A stretch of 64,000 bases of DNA, taken from positions 248,001-312,000 of the forward strand of contig CAKMXJ010000042.1 of assembly GCA_928724745.1 (NCBI GenBank). The letters are read 5' to 3'. The notes under the pieces are model-generated. The model did no database searches. It saw nothing but the letters and a program-made list of their open reading frames with translations, and was not told where the DNA came from. Source of the DNA: Anthracocystis setariae. Its lineage: Eukaryota > Basidiomycota > Ustilaginomycetes > Ustilaginales > Ustilaginaceae. Positions 1 through 10,644 of this stretch are shown in pieces. The position numbers and the translations under genes were made by a program. Within the stretch, counting starts at the first letter, position 1. Each line of letters begins with the position of its first letter.

Positions 1-2698
1 TCGCGTCCAGTTCGCGATGTGAAGGTGGGCTGCTCTTGCGATCAAAGGCTCGCGCTCTCAGCCCGGTTCCGAGCTCTCCAGTTAGTGAAGACATCTTGGA
101 CGCAATCTCGCTCCAGCCTTGACGTGCTTCGATAGGCATGGGCACCGACTCGTCTGGGTGAATAGTCTGGATCGAGGCAAGCGAAGGCTCCTGGATGAGC
201 TTCCTTCGGGATGAGCCTGTACTGTCTTTCTTTGACACGTCCAAACGTGCTGGTCGGCTCTCGGACGTTTCGGCCGGTGTTTCCGCTGCGGCGGCATCTT
301 GCGGAGACGTCATCGTCTGTGCGCCGGGCTCGGACTCGATAGCAGCAGATTTCTGAGCCTCGGATGCCTTATCATCCGCAACATCCTGTGCTTCTTGCGC
401 GAGTAGAGTGATGACACCATCTGGGCTCTGCTTGAGATGGTCGACTTTTGCAGCATGCTCCTCGGCCTCCTTTTCAGCGACGCTCTCCATTGCTGTTGAA
501 CGCTCTTCAGAGTCAGCCGGGGCGGCAGACTGACTACCGCAGGTGCATGGTTGAGACTTTCGCAGCTCGGATCGGCGCGCTTCGATGATGTCCCAAAAGC
601 GCCCGCCGACCTGAAAGCTTTCTCCAACCCATTTGGTTCCACCGGCACTGGTGCCCACAGTGCCTGGCGGGACTCCTAACGTGCGAGCTGATGATCCGAC
701 TCCGAACGAAGTCTCTGTGCCGCTGGCGGAAAGGTGACGTGAGTCCCTGATGGTGGAAGCAAAGCTCGTGGAGCGAGCTGCAGTACGACGACGACGGACG
801 GCAAAGGGCGAAGACGTTTTGCGAGTGAGGACGGATGCGGGCGAACTCGAGCTGATTGCATCAGTGGCAGTCTCGGTGCGCGTAGGAGCCTTCTGGCTGC
901 GCGAGCTGCGATTGCGCACTAAGCCATTGCGTTTAGGCACCTTGCGGAAGCTTCCGCGTGTTAGAAACTTGCGTGCGAGACTGGACCGAGCGCCTGCGGT
1001 GGCGCCGAAGCTGCCGTCGGTGACGACAGTGCCAAATGTATTGAGTGTGCCAGCTGTTGATGCTCTACTCATGCGACTCTGACGCGACAATTCGCGACTG
1101 TGATCATGAGCACGAGGTAGACCGTGGCTGGAAGGACCTGTGTGGTCGCGTGATGGCAGAGCGGAGCTGGCGTCTCGGCTGAACGTCAGGGATCGCTTGG
1201 TGGGCAGTCCCCTGCCCACACCTGCGCGTGATACCTTGGGTGGACTCTGGTGGATATCTTCGAGGTTGTTAGCAGATGGTGAATCTGCCAGGGTGGTCGA
1301 GCCATTAGGGATCTCGCTGGATGCATCGATGGCAGCAGCAGAGGTGGATTGCTCCCAAGAGGGGTGAAGGAGATCGTCCCGTTGAGGATGGGCAGGGGCA
1401 CTTTGGAATGTTGCGAGCGCATTCGCGTCGGTGTCGGTGTCAAAGGATGACTGGTGTCGCAGATAGCTGCTACGGGTATCATGAGTGGCGTCGTTATCGG
1501 CTCGAATGACGGTGGTGTCATTGCTGCTGTTGAAAGCTCGACGCTGGCTGCGATCGGGCTGGACATTCTGCTGATCGGCTGAAGTGATTTGAGCGTACTG
1601 CAACTGGCTGGGCGAGGTAGGAGAATTGATGGCCTCCTCGATATCGTTTAAGGGGAGATCAAGGATGGGGATGGCGATGGGCAAAGCATTGGGCGAGGAA
1701 GGGAAAGAAGCCGACGACTTTGAGCCTTCAGAGCCCACTCTTCGGTCTTGACGGAGAGCTGCGACACGCAAGTTTTCTGCGCTGCGGATGTTGCCAAATT
1801 TCTTGTCTCGGTTTGCAAGGACGCTGGCGTCGGTGTTGGAGCGAGCGAAGGGAGCGGTCGGCGTGGAGGGTTTCAAGATGGAAGTTGGAGGTTGAAAGGA
1901 GGCGACTGTGATGGTGCCGGGGAAGGACTGATTGCTCTTTCGCGAGAGCAGACGGAATCTTTTCTTTGTTGGGCTGGCTGAGCGTGAAGCGGGAGAGGAA
2001 ACATCGGTAGAAGAGTGTCGATGAGTCTCAAGGTCGGGACGGCCTCGCTGCGGAGCTTCCGACTCACTGTGAGCGTCGCGAGGCATCGACTGGGCACTGA
2101 CAAAGGAGGCATTGGACAAGACCGAGGCGGAGGAAGGATCCCTGTCGACGGTTCGAGGACGTCGCGGTAGAAGGCCGGCAGTAGTTTTGGGAGAGGATGC
2201 AGGGGAGCTTGAAGGATGGTTGTCTACATTTTGACTTTGAGAAGTAGGCCTGCTTCGGAAAGGATCCGACCAGACACGCGAAGGAGACTTGGCACCGGAT
2301 GCGTGCGGTGCGGCAGGCGTTGTGATGGGATGTGTAGCTTCGATATTTTGCAAGTCTAGCTGTGAGGGCTGCTCTGTATGCGCACTTGCTGCTTGCTCGT
2401 CTGCTGGCTGTTGATTTGCTGCTGCATCAGCGTAGGAGGAGTCCTCGAGGATAGCGCGAGCAATGGCCCTGGCAGCCGAGGCAGGAACCGGCAGAGGGCC
2501 TAGATAGCGACGAATGCTGACATGATTTGCCGGAGTGACGAGCGCAGTCGAGTCGGCGGACGGTGTGGTCGAGGCCTGCGCCGTTGAGTGCGAGCGCTGA
2601 GGGATAGGCTGGCATTTGAAACAGCGCGCTTCTGATGGCGGAAATTGGGCTGGAGTTGCTGAAGCTGTAGGAGCTGCGCCGGGCGGTTTGCACAACAT
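1..2698 (-). CDS. Unrecognised Ser/Thr/Pro-rich protein, partial (runs off left edge)
   Basis: Reading the minus strand from the ATG at 2698 down to base 1, I find no stop codon, so about 899 codons are open and the C-terminus lies outside the window. The protein is low complexity, rich in Ser, Thr, Ala, Pro and Arg, with several basic patches. No catalytic domain is recognisable. The most structured-looking stretch is near the left end (around 590-660 on the plus strand), with a GGTKWVGE..GGRFWDIIEARR segment. Two Cys pairs (CFKC near the N-terminus, CTC later) are too isolated to call a zinc finger. The frame stays open upstream to a TGA near 2827, and 2760-2850 looks like an intron 3' end (pyrimidine-rich tract, CTGAT, CAG), so a short upstream exon is possible. 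Real coding status is inferred from the uninterrupted length and typical amino-acid composition; the function is unknown. Confidence 0.75.
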   Translation of the reverse strand, partial: MLCKPPGAAPTASATPAQFPPSEARCFKCQPIPQRSHSTAQASTTPSADSTALVTPANHVSIRRYLGPLPVPASAARAIARAILEDSSYADAAANQQPADEQAASAHTEQPSQLDLQNIEATHPITTPAAPHASGAKSPSRVWSDPFRSRPTSQSQNVDNHPSSSPASSPKTTAGLLPRRPRTVDRDPSSASVLSNASFVSAQSMPRDAHSESEAPQRGRPDLETHRHSSTDVSSPASRSASPTKKRFRLLSRKSNQSFPGTITVASFQPPTSILKPSTPTAPFARSNTDASVLANRDKKFGNIRSAENLRVAALRQDRRVGSEGSKSSASFPSSPNALPIAIPILDLPLNDIEEAINSPTSPSQLQYAQITSADQQNVQPDRSQRRAFNSSNDTTVIRADNDATHDTRSSYLRHQSSFDTDTDANALATFQSAPAHPQRDDLLHPSWEQSTSAAAIDASSEIPNGSTTLADSPSANNLEDIHQSPPKVSRAGVGRGLPTKRSLTFSRDASSALPSRDHTGPSSHGLPRAHDHSRELSRQSRMSRASTAGTLNTFGTVVTDGSFGATAGARSSLARKFLTRGSFRKVPKRNGLVRNRSSRSQKAPTRTETATDAISSSSPASVLTRKTSSPFAVRRRRTAARSTSFASTIRDSRHLSASGTETSFGVGSSARTLGVPPGTVGTSAGGTKWVGESFQVGGRFWDIIEARRSELRKSQPCTCGSQSAAPADSEERSTAMESVAEKEAEEHAAKVDHLKQSPDGVITLLAQEAQDVADDKASEAQKSAAIESEPGAQTMTSPQDAAAAETPAETSESRPARLDVSKKDSTGSSRRKLIQEPSLASIQTIHPDESVPMPIEARQGWSEIASKMSSLTGELGTGLRARAFDRKSSPPSHRELDA

Positions 2699-3541
2699 GG
2701 CGTGTCTGGACGAACCTGCTTGCGGTACAGACTGTGGCGGCTCAAATTCGTGTGCCAAGTTCGACTGCCTTGTATGTGGCTGACTGACAACAAAGTCTGT
2801 GGGCACACTTGCAAGGAGCGACAATCAGTGTAGGCGAGCAGCCATGATGAAGGAAAGAAGGACGCCGTGCGATGGGGGACGAAATGTATGCTTGCTTGTG
2901 CCAGTATGCGAGCGGATCGTTGGATGTTTGTATTTGTGCGTGAGAGTTGCGAGTAGGGCAAAGCGGTGATGACAAGGAAGAAAAGTGAGCGGACGAGTGG
3001 ACGATGGTGATGTTGCTGAAACAAGCGGCAGTGACTACCTGCAGAGTGGAGCATGGCATGCCATGGTGTGTGTCGGAATTACAGTACAGTACAGTGTGTG
3101 TAGAAATCATAGCCAGAGTGGTGCGCAGTGGGCCAGGAGCGTGCATTAGCTTGCATGCAATCCACTCACAACCGCACGGCACCACAGCACAGTAATTTTT
3201 CAGTTGAATGCGGAACATCACAAAAAAAACAGGGGTTCACTACTGTAAAGTACTCGCTCGCCAATATGCATCTTTTTTGGAAATGCATCTCGAACATCAC
3301 ATCACGCACCAACACACCGCTTCACCCGCTTCACCGTCGCTGCTCTGCGCTTCCATGCACCCAAAATCCAATTTTACTCCACTTTTGACGTTTCCTACGA
3401 ACCTCGGCATAGCCGCGTGCGTGCCAACCAGACCAGAGCAATACAGTAGTGCAATAATGCAAACTAACACACTTGCCAGAAATGGGCACACTCTGTAGAA
3501 TCGTCTCGATGGACCTCTTTCTGCATCATCACAACTTTTGT
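2699..3541. other. Intergenic region, no gene seen
   Basis: Upstream region of the left-edge gene and 3' flank of the kinase gene. Short open frames on both strands have no coding character. It contains four TACAGTA/TACTGTA heptamers (3080, 3085, 3241 and 3442). Confidence 0.6.
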
Positions 3542-4633
3542 CTATGCCTTCGAACGCTCCAGGCGCTCAAGCTGTCGCTTTGCCAAGTCTAGAACCGTGC
3601 CGAGTCCAAGCAGTACGCCTTTGTCGGGTCCTTGACCAGGCACGATCGAGGCATGGCCAAAATCTATCAATCGAACTTGCGGCTTTCCTGGCTGGCTCTT
3701 GCTGTTCGACATTGTCATCTTGAGTTGCGTGGGCTCCCCTTCAAAAACCAATAGCAGAGATGCTCCGCGCAGACGCACTTCAAGCTCTGAAAAGATCTCG
3801 TATAGATCCTCGAGATCCTTGATCAGGTAGTCTCGCAGCATTTGCTCGACCAAGTCTTCTGACAGGCTCGGTAACCGTGGCGATCCGTTCGTTCTCATAC
3901 TTAAGCCTGGCAATAAGGCTTCGACTGTATGAGCGTCTTCCTGCTGTGGGCAGGCCAGCAGCATTCGTACGCCTAACTCCAGATGCTCGGCCTTGATAGT
4001 CTTGCCGAACGTCTTGGGCACACTGTGGTATCGTTCTGCCTTCGCATCGTACGTCTGTAGCAAAATACGATCGGAAAGACACGTTGCAACAAGCTGAGTA
4101 AGTTGAGGCTGCCGATAGCTAATCTCTGCCTATGTTGTACTCACCTGCCACCCTGTAAGTCGTATCCCGAGTGAGCCACTGGTGGTGTTGGCTGCAGCTT
4201 TTTCCATTCTCTGTCTCTTTTCTTCGCTTGCATCTTCGTCCCAAAGCTGAGTGCCCAATTTGATGTCGCTCACATTCGGTTTTTGGTATCCATAGGTCAG
4301 ATTCTCCAGCACTATACGGGGCTCGCTCTCTCGACTCGCATCAGCATGCGTACTTGGCGCCAATCCATACTTGAGCTTGAGATACTCCTCCCAGCTGCCT
4401 TGACATTTCGGCATCGTGTTGAGTAGCCGTTCTAGCAATTGTCTCTGCCGTTCTACCAGACCGATTTCGCCTGTGACTGCCTGCATCACTTCTTTGTAGA
4501 ATCTCAGCTCGCGCGGCAAACAGGCCTTCACCACAAGGCGGCCACCTTCCAAGCTTTGCACCCCGTCAGGATGACCTGCCACCTGATTTGTTAGCGGCTC
4601 GAGACCTGGAGCGCTCGTTTCAGCGACTGCCAT
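3542..4633 (-). CDS. Inositol polyphosphate multikinase (IPK family, Arg82/Ipk2-like)
   Basis: Predicted to phosphorylate inositol phosphates (IP3 to IP4/IP5) using ATP; in yeast the family member Arg82 acts in the nucleus and cytosol. Two exons: 4633-4145 and 4054-3542, joined across a GTGAGT donor and a CTACAG acceptor, giving 333 aa, close to the usual size for the family. Residues 119-127 carry the IPK signature PNVSDIKLG (P-x3-D-x-K-x-G). A TSGSLGIR segment follows near 151-158 and the metal-binding LIDFGHA motif lies in exon 2. I chose the ATG at 4633 because the family core begins soon after it (QVAGHPDG); an in-frame ATG at 4786 would add an Arg-rich leader. It is divergent from the TPR gene, with 282 bp between the starts. 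Confidence 0.88.
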
Positions 4634-4706
4634 CGCTACGATCTCTGCGGTTCGTCTACGTCGTCGGCCTCGATGGTTGTAGTTTGGCGAAAAGCTGCAA
4701 GTGCGC

Positions 4707-4731
4707 AAGCGAAGCGAAGCGAAGCGAAGCA
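4707..4731. repeat. GAAGC pentanucleotide microsatellite
   Basis: About five tandem GAAGC units lie in the short divergent promoter between the kinase and TPR genes. Confidence 0.85.
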
Positions 4732-4915
4732 ATCGTTGCATTTCGAACCTCCACTCGAGAAGGCTCCTTTCAGGGTTTCTGTGCATCGACAAATTCGGAT
4801 TTCGGCCACGTCACATTATTCTGTACGCAGTTGATGCACTGTCCCCCCTCCAAATCCCACCACCACACTTTCGCGCACACTCGACTCCTTTGCATTTGCA
4901 CAAACCTGCCGAGCT

Positions 4916-5644
4916 ATGGCGATCATACAAGAGGCCTACATCTCGGAGGAGGTTCATAATCTCAAGGCTGAAGCCAACCGCAAATTCGCCGAAAAGGACT
5001 ATGACGGCGCTCTAGCCACATACTTGGACATCCTCGCGCAGCTTCCGCCGCGTCAAGCACCGGAAAAGCCCGCATCAACTCATGAGGACGGCGACCAGGA
5101 CAGCATAGATACGGCTTCAAAGCAGGTATCGTCCGCGCTGGCTCAAGCCGCACCACCAGAGGAAGCAGCTGAACACAGCACACCTATATCAGAGACGGAA
5201 GAACAAGAACAGATCCGCCTCTTCCGCTCTGTCATCTATGCCAACCTCGCTGCCACTCATCTCCGTCTCAGCCAACACCCCGATGCTGTCAAAGCATGCA
5301 ACGAGTCTCTTCTCGATCAACCCAATTACCTCAAGGCGCTCTATCGCCGCGCACAAGCAAATGAGCACATCGGTGGCTGGGCAGGTCTCTCCTCCGCCCT
5401 CGACGACAACAACACCCTCCTTAAACATCCAGACCTTCCAGCCTCAACGAGGACAGAGGTGGAGCAGGCAATAAACAGACTTGAGCCTAAAGCCAAGCAA
5501 GCAGCCGAAAAGGAGAAGGATGAGATGATTCAGAAGCTCAAAGGCCTAGGCGATAGCATTCTCGGTAACTTTGGCTTGAGCACAAACAATTTCAAATTCA
5601 CTCAGCAGCCCGGCGGTGGCTACTCGATGAACTTTGTTCGTTGA
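4916..5644 (+). CDS. TPR protein of the TTC1 type
   Basis: Intronless 242-aa tetratricopeptide-repeat protein. The N-terminal part has a first TPR helix pair (AEANRKFAEKDYDGALATY), then an acidic linker, then two further TPRs (YANLAATHLRLSQHPDAVKACN and YLKALYRRAQANEHIG). The C-terminus (KLKGLGDSILGNFGLSTNNF ... GGYSMNFVR) closely matches the conserved tail of TTC1 and its fungal homologues, which I take as the diagnostic feature. TTC1 proteins are thought to act as adaptors for Hsp70/Hsp90-type chaperones. The gene is divergent from the multikinase and convergent with the Vms1-like gene (198 bp between stops). Confidence 0.85.
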   Translation: MAIIQEAYISEEVHNLKAEANRKFAEKDYDGALATYLDILAQLPPRQAPEKPASTHEDGDQDSIDTASKQVSSALAQAAPPEEAAEHSTPISETEEQEQIRLFRSVIYANLAATHLRLSQHPDAVKACNESLLDQPNYLKALYRRAQANEHIGGWAGLSSALDDNNTLLKHPDLPASTRTEVEQAINRLEPKAKQAAEKEKDEMIQKLKGLGDSILGNFGLSTNNFKFTQQPGGGYSMNFVR

Positions 5645-5841
5645 ACACAAGGCGCTCAGCAGTACTGTCGCCTGTCGTCCCCGCAATGACTCCCTCAATT
5701 CTACTACCCTGTACTTGTACCAGCATCGCATTTGCAACATTGTCCCACTCAAACAAACATTCCACAGGCAGCGAGTATCGCAGCGCGCAAGAGACCATTT
5801 TCTATTTGGTTCAGAAGCATGAGAGTAACCATTTCGAAGGT

Positions 5842-8436
5842 TCACTTGTTCATGAGCGCCTTGATTCTTTCCTCGGCCGCCCTTGCTCTCTTTTCTCTCT
5901 CGATCCTGGCCCTCATTTCCGTGGTCAGTCCTTGCTGCTCGTCCCTCTGCTGCAGCAACGATCTTGGCGCCACGTTGTTTCCGCCCAATCGGTTCGTCGT
6001 TTGGTGTGAGCTTTTCTCGGGCTTGACCTCTTCTACTTGCTCCTCCTGGGGCGCCGGGGCAGCCGCCGCCTTTTCTGCAGCCTTGCTCGCCCTCTCCCTC
6101 GCCTTCTCGCGCATAGCTGCGCGTCGGTCTTTGACCTTGGTCGACGCATTGTCCTGCATCTCCTCGGTGAGCGCCGACGGCACACGTGCACCGCCTGTAG
6201 ACATGCCGCCCCAGTTGAACGCTTCCGGTTGGTCAGCCATCATGCGACGGAAGACGTTGCGTGATTCTTTGGTGGGGCAGAGGTCGTACGCTGTGCGGTG
6301 AGGAGCTTCGGCAGAATCTTCCTCCGCGCCGGCGTTGGCGCTTTCAGCGAAGCGCTTACGGAGGTCGCCGAGCCGCTCGGTGGGGAGTGTTGGGTCAGCG
6401 TGCTTCTCCTCCAACAGATAGCGGACGACGGCTTCGGCGCCAGCTTCCGCGGCAAGTTGAAGCATGTTGGCAGGGAGGAGTCTCGAAGCCGCCGCCGCAA
6501 CGCCAGCCTCGCTCACCTCCTGCTCGAGTAGCCAGTCAGGCAAACGCATGTCGATCTTACCGCCCAGCATGCTCTCCTCGTTCTTGCTGAGGAAAGTAAT
6601 CAGCGCCTCGCTCCTATTCTTGCGTACCATCTCCACCAGACGGTTCCACTTAGTCCTCTCGGCCTGCTCCTCGTCCGTCAATTTTACGACCTTGGCGCTC
6701 TTCTCCGCTTTGCTCCTTTCCACGGCCGAAGCCCTCTCGCGCGCCTTGTCCTCGCGGCGCTTAGCTTCGGCCTCCTTGCGAGCTTTCTGGTTGATCTGCT
6801 CGAGTGCCCCTTGCTCTTCCGCGGCAAGCTGCTCCTCGCTCTTGTGTTCAATCCTGACTTTGGCGAGTTCGAGGAAGCAGCGTACTGTTTCGCCGATAGT
6901 GGGGCGTCGTGTGGGGAATGGAAGCGAGCCTAGTCGGCCATCGCTGCGCGCTGGCTCAAGCGGACTGCCTCGGCTAGCCTTTGCGCCTTCCCAAGACCAG
7001 AGCAAGCCACGTGCGGCCCGAGCGCCGGCTCGAATCCAAATTTTCTCACTGCGAGAGATGAGTTCGCGCCAGCCTGGCGAATCGAGCAGACCTCGCACAT
7101 CGTCGCCAAGTGCTGCCTCGTTGTACCGTCGCAGCTGTGCACCTGCTGACTTGGCGAATCTGCCGGTGGCATCCTGAGCGGCCTGTCCGCCTCCCTGCTT
7201 TCGTCGGGTGGTGTAGCGATGGAACGCCTTGTGCGCGAGCAAGATGAGCGAGCGGTCTTCGCGCGGAGCGTTGCCTACACCTTGGCGCTTTCCTTGGTAC
7301 GTCGTGACATGCGGGTTGAGAGCGATAACGGAAGCAGCAAAATGGCCACCGCCAAGCAGCAGTACGGTCCACATACGCAGTGGAGGGTCAGGATTAGGGT
7401 TGCGGCTGATAGTGGAGGCGGACATGGTCTCATCAGAGTCTTCGCTGCCGTCCGATTCTGAGCTAGACTCGCCGTACTCGTCGCTGCTGCCAGCGCTTTC
7501 TGACTTGATAGCCGCCGTCGAAAGTCCAGCGATGAAGCCTTCGCCATCCAAGACGGTCATCATGATTGTCCTGGCAGCTTCCTGGACTTCCTTGGACTTG
7601 ATGCGCTTGGCCTTCCATGTTGACTGCTTGGAGCCCTTGCGAGTGATGCGACCGGCTTGCATGGAAGCGATACACGCTGCATACCAATCTGCGACCGAGG
7701 AGGATGGCGAGAGACGTGGCGCCGCAGAAGTGCCTGGGTCTGGGAATACGTTGCGGTGGAAGCCCAGCTGTGTATGCGCTAGTTTGTCGGTTTCAGGCGC
7801 CGCGTCCTTGGAAACGAACCAGAGTAGAGGAGCGCGCAATTGCAAGGTCTCTAGCGCATCAGCAGCGTCTGCATCGAGATCGTCGTCAAGTCGGTCGTTG
7901 GGCTTGGAGGTATTGGCGTGTAGGGTTGTGCGAGCGAGGATCTTTGTGACAAGGTCTGTCTTGACTGTGTTGGATTGGTTGGCATCATCCTCGGATTCGA
8001 CCTCGCTGGCACTCTCTACTTCTTCCGAGAGGCGCTCGAAGGCCTGCTCAGTGACTAGAACCGATGCGTTTTGAACGTTAAGCTGGACGTTGTACCGGTG
8101 CCAATCGGATCGAAAATGGGCACGCTGTGCGGAAACTGATGCAAAGGGGGCGCAAGCGGGGCAGAGGGAGCAAGGCGGAACGCGAAGATGCGAGGGAGTC
8201 GGACTTGGACTAGATTGGTCCCTCTGCGATGCTTGAGGTGCGGTAGTTTGGGATGCTTGGACGGTAGTGGCGAGCAGTGAGGCAGCCTCGGATTCTTCTA
8301 TGCGGGATCGTAGTTTGAGGGAATGATGTAGCGCTGCGGGAAGATCGAAAGCATAGAGTGGCCTCGAAAGAGCGGGATGCTTTGGTACGCGCCCTGGCTC
8401 GCGCCTCGACGTCGAATCTGTGTGGGCCTCTGACAT
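5842..8436 (-). CDS. Vms1/ANKZF1-type peptidyl-tRNA hydrolase of ribosome quality control
   Basis: Predicted release factor-like enzyme that cleaves stalled peptidyl-tRNA on 60S ribosomes and links ribosome quality control to Cdc48 and mitochondria. Intronless, 864 aa from the first true ATG (8436). Domain order: a C2H2-type zinc finger (C92-x2-C95, H107, H113); an acidic linker; a VLRF1 domain from about residue 355 with LLLGGGHFA; then the family motif FHRYTTRRKQGGGQ, whose last Gln (about 418) corresponds to the catalytic Gln. An ankyrin-like segment follows (NMLQLAAEAGAEAVVRYLLEE), then a basic coiled-coil tail ending RIEREKRARAAEERIKAL, which resembles a VCP/Cdc48-interacting helix. The family usually has GGSQ where this protein has GGGQ, but the Gln is kept. 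Confidence 0.9.
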   Translation of the reverse strand: MSEAHTDSTSRREPGRVPKHPALSRPLYAFDLPAALHHSLKLRSRIEESEAASLLATTVQASQTTAPQASQRDQSSPSPTPSHLRVPPCSLCPACAPFASVSAQRAHFRSDWHRYNVQLNVQNASVLVTEQAFERLSEEVESASEVESEDDANQSNTVKTDLVTKILARTTLHANTSKPNDRLDDDLDADAADALETLQLRAPLLWFVSKDAAPETDKLAHTQLGFHRNVFPDPGTSAAPRLSPSSSVADWYAACIASMQAGRITRKGSKQSTWKAKRIKSKEVQEAARTIMMTVLDGEGFIAGLSTAAIKSESAGSSDEYGESSSESDGSEDSDETMSASTISRNPNPDPPLRMWTVLLLGGGHFAASVIALNPHVTTYQGKRQGVGNAPREDRSLILLAHKAFHRYTTRRKQGGGQAAQDATGRFAKSAGAQLRRYNEAALGDDVRGLLDSPGWRELISRSEKIWIRAGARAARGLLWSWEGAKASRGSPLEPARSDGRLGSLPFPTRRPTIGETVRCFLELAKVRIEHKSEEQLAAEEQGALEQINQKARKEAEAKRREDKARERASAVERSKAEKSAKVVKLTDEEQAERTKWNRLVEMVRKNRSEALITFLSKNEESMLGGKIDMRLPDWLLEQEVSEAGVAAAASRLLPANMLQLAAEAGAEAVVRYLLEEKHADPTLPTERLGDLRKRFAESANAGAEEDSAEAPHRTAYDLCPTKESRNVFRRMMADQPEAFNWGGMSTGGARVPSALTEEMQDNASTKVKDRRAAMREKARERASKAAEKAAAAPAPQEEQVEEVKPEKSSHQTTNRLGGNNVAPRSLLQQRDEQQGLTTEMRARIEREKRARAAEERIKALMNK

Positions 8437-9023
8437 GTTGGTTCTGCACTGGTCCGCTCGAGCAGGTGAATCGAGACGCAACGCAAGATGCAGCGAGATG
8501 CCAGGGCTGCTGGGTTGACGAGCAGAGGCCACAAACGCCTTTGCTGTACCAAGGAGGTTGTTTCGTAGTAAGAGTATGATGGAAGGAGGAGGAAGTGATC
8601 AAGACCAAAGGACCTGGCTGGATACGACAAGGGTATTGTAAGCAACCAAAAGGCTCAGTTTGGGCCGCAGTTCTTCCAAGATGTGACGTCGGTGAAATGC
8701 GTGGAGGCGTTGGTTGGGCTCGACTTTTGTTGGACGGATCGAGCAGCTGTGGCCCCGATCGTCTCGAAATCCGATTTCCGACGATTTGGTGCATTTGAGG
8801 ACGTGACAAGACCATGCGAGAGGGCAACGAACGGCAACGTCAACTTGAAGCTTTTCAACTCGATCTCTCTTTCGAACCTTTGACAACTCTGACCGGTGCT
8901 TCCCGAATCCCATCAAGCGGTGTCACTACACAGCGAAACAGCAGCACTAACACTGAGCGTCCTCTTCAAAAGCTCGCCCGCCGTGACAAGCAAATCTTCA
9001 CCGGGCAACGGTAGATTGTCAAG
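8437..9023. promoter_or_regulatory. Divergent intergenic region between Vms1-like and SRP14 genes
   Basis: A 587-bp region between two divergent starts, with no convincing gene inside. It presumably holds both promoters and 5' UTRs; no TATA box was assigned. Confidence 0.5.
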
Positions 9024-9667
9024 ATGACAGTGACTAACGAGCAGGTAAGTGCAAAGCTCCGTCATGCAACGTACTGCTTCCATCCACGACACGAGTGTTG
9101 ACATCGACCCTAACCTTGCTGTGTATTTACTTGGCTTTGGCGTTGCCACTTGGACAGTTCCTCGAAGAACTGGCCAAGTTGTTCGAGCAAAGCACCTCGA
9201 AGCACTCGGTCTATGTGACGTCAAAGAAGGCGCCAGCATCCGCAGCAAAGGATGACGATGTTGATATGGCGCCCTCATCATCGTCTCGAATCAAGGATGC
9301 AATCCTCTTGCGAGCAACCAACGGTGTTTCGGGCACGGGTAAAATCAAGATCAGCACGCTGGTTGCTGCCTCCAAGCTGGCGACCTTCCAGAGCGCGTAC
9401 CTGCCATTGCTCAGGTCACACCTTTCCAACGGCCTCAGGAAGCGTGACAAGGCGAAGGAAAGGAAGATGGACAAGGCTAGGGAGCAAGCACGCAAAAAGC
9501 TGGTGGCAACAGTCGATGGCAAGGACAAGATTATCACCAACAAGAGCGGCAGCAAACGAGGTGCAGGTCGACGCAAGCGACAGCGCGCACTCAAAAAGGG
9601 CCTTGCTTTGCGCAAAGAAAAGGCCAAAGAGGCCAGGCGAAAGGCTCAAGCGGCCAAGACGACATGA
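9024..9667 (+). CDS. Signal recognition particle 14 kDa subunit (SRP14)
   Basis: SRP14 is a subunit of the SRP Alu domain that slows translation elongation during co-translational targeting to the ER. Two exons: 9024-9044 (MTVTNEQ, then a GTAAGT donor) and 9158-9667 (after GGACAG), total 176 aa. The mature start MTVTNEQFLEELAKLF fits the family N-terminus. Typical SRP14 blocks follow: SVYVTSKK, LLRATNG, KIKISTLV, FQSAYLPLLRSHLSNGLRKRDK. The C-terminal ~65 residues are a Lys/Arg-rich extension (KRGAGRRKRQRALKKGLALRK), longer than animal SRP14 and plausibly RNA-binding. The small first exon with its own intron is typical of otherwise intron-poor smut genes. Confidence 0.92.
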
Positions 9668-10644
9668 TGATTTGTTGGCAAGGTTTCCGCCGTCGGATCT
9701 GCTAGTCTGCTGACTACCATCTGAAGTCAGAGCATTTGTACACTATCACGCCATCCGCAGCATCACGAACAAGGCGTATCTCAAGATGACTCCTCTGTTT
9801 TTTACACTATGTGATAGACCTGTGATGAAAGATGCAATAGTATCGACACGGACCTTTTGCTCAGTGACGTTGCACCTTTGTATGTCTCAGCAGACTCACG
9901 TCAACGACGAATCAGTGCACAAGACCGACACATGACGGGCATGCTTGGTCCGATGTCGTCGTGATAGGCTCTTCTGGCCAAGATGTTCTGGCATACACTA
10001 CGTTGGACAAGCTAGCTTGACAAGGTGGAAAGTGCCTCTTCTAGCCTGACAAGTTGAAAGACTTAACATCTTTGAACCAAATCCAGTATCGAGTGTCGAG
10101 ATGACTTACTTGGGTTAGCGGCGAGGCGCGAGTGCAACACACGGTACAGTAGTCAGCCTAATGCGAAATGCATGCACCAATTCCAGTCTATGCGACACTA
10201 CTGCGCCTTGGTGCTGCAAATCATAAGAAGAACAAAAGAAGGTCGGTGCTGCTGTCATAGACACGACATCCATATTCGGTCGGTAACTCGAGCCGATTTT
10301 GAACCCTTGGTTGGCTCGACATCTCACACACACTTACCCCAATCATCATCACTTGACTACATTTGCTTTTCCTTTGTCACTTCGATATCTCATATTTCCT
10401 CTCTCCCGGCTCATTCTGCATCGCCGTCCGAATTTCAGACTCGCCCTCCTCGTGCATCTGCGATCCTCGCATCGACGATCCACGGTAGCGGTGCCAACTA
10501 GATTCTTTCGCCTCCACATTGCAAGAGACTCAAGCGTCCCTTCTCAACCCTCGCTCTGCCTCAAACGAGCGCTGCCAACGCATTCGAAAGCTCTATCTTG
10601 CCGATCTTCTACTTGATGCATCAGCGGCAATCGCATCGGCAGCC
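9668..10644. other. Intergenic region, no gene seen
   Basis: The 3' flank of SRP14 and upstream region of the DUF726 gene. It contains a pyrimidine-rich 5' UTR-like stretch at 10,320-10,460 and one TACAGTA at 10,145. The coding frame of the next gene is open upstream of its ATG but starts there only with TTG, so I did not extend it. Confidence 0.55.
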
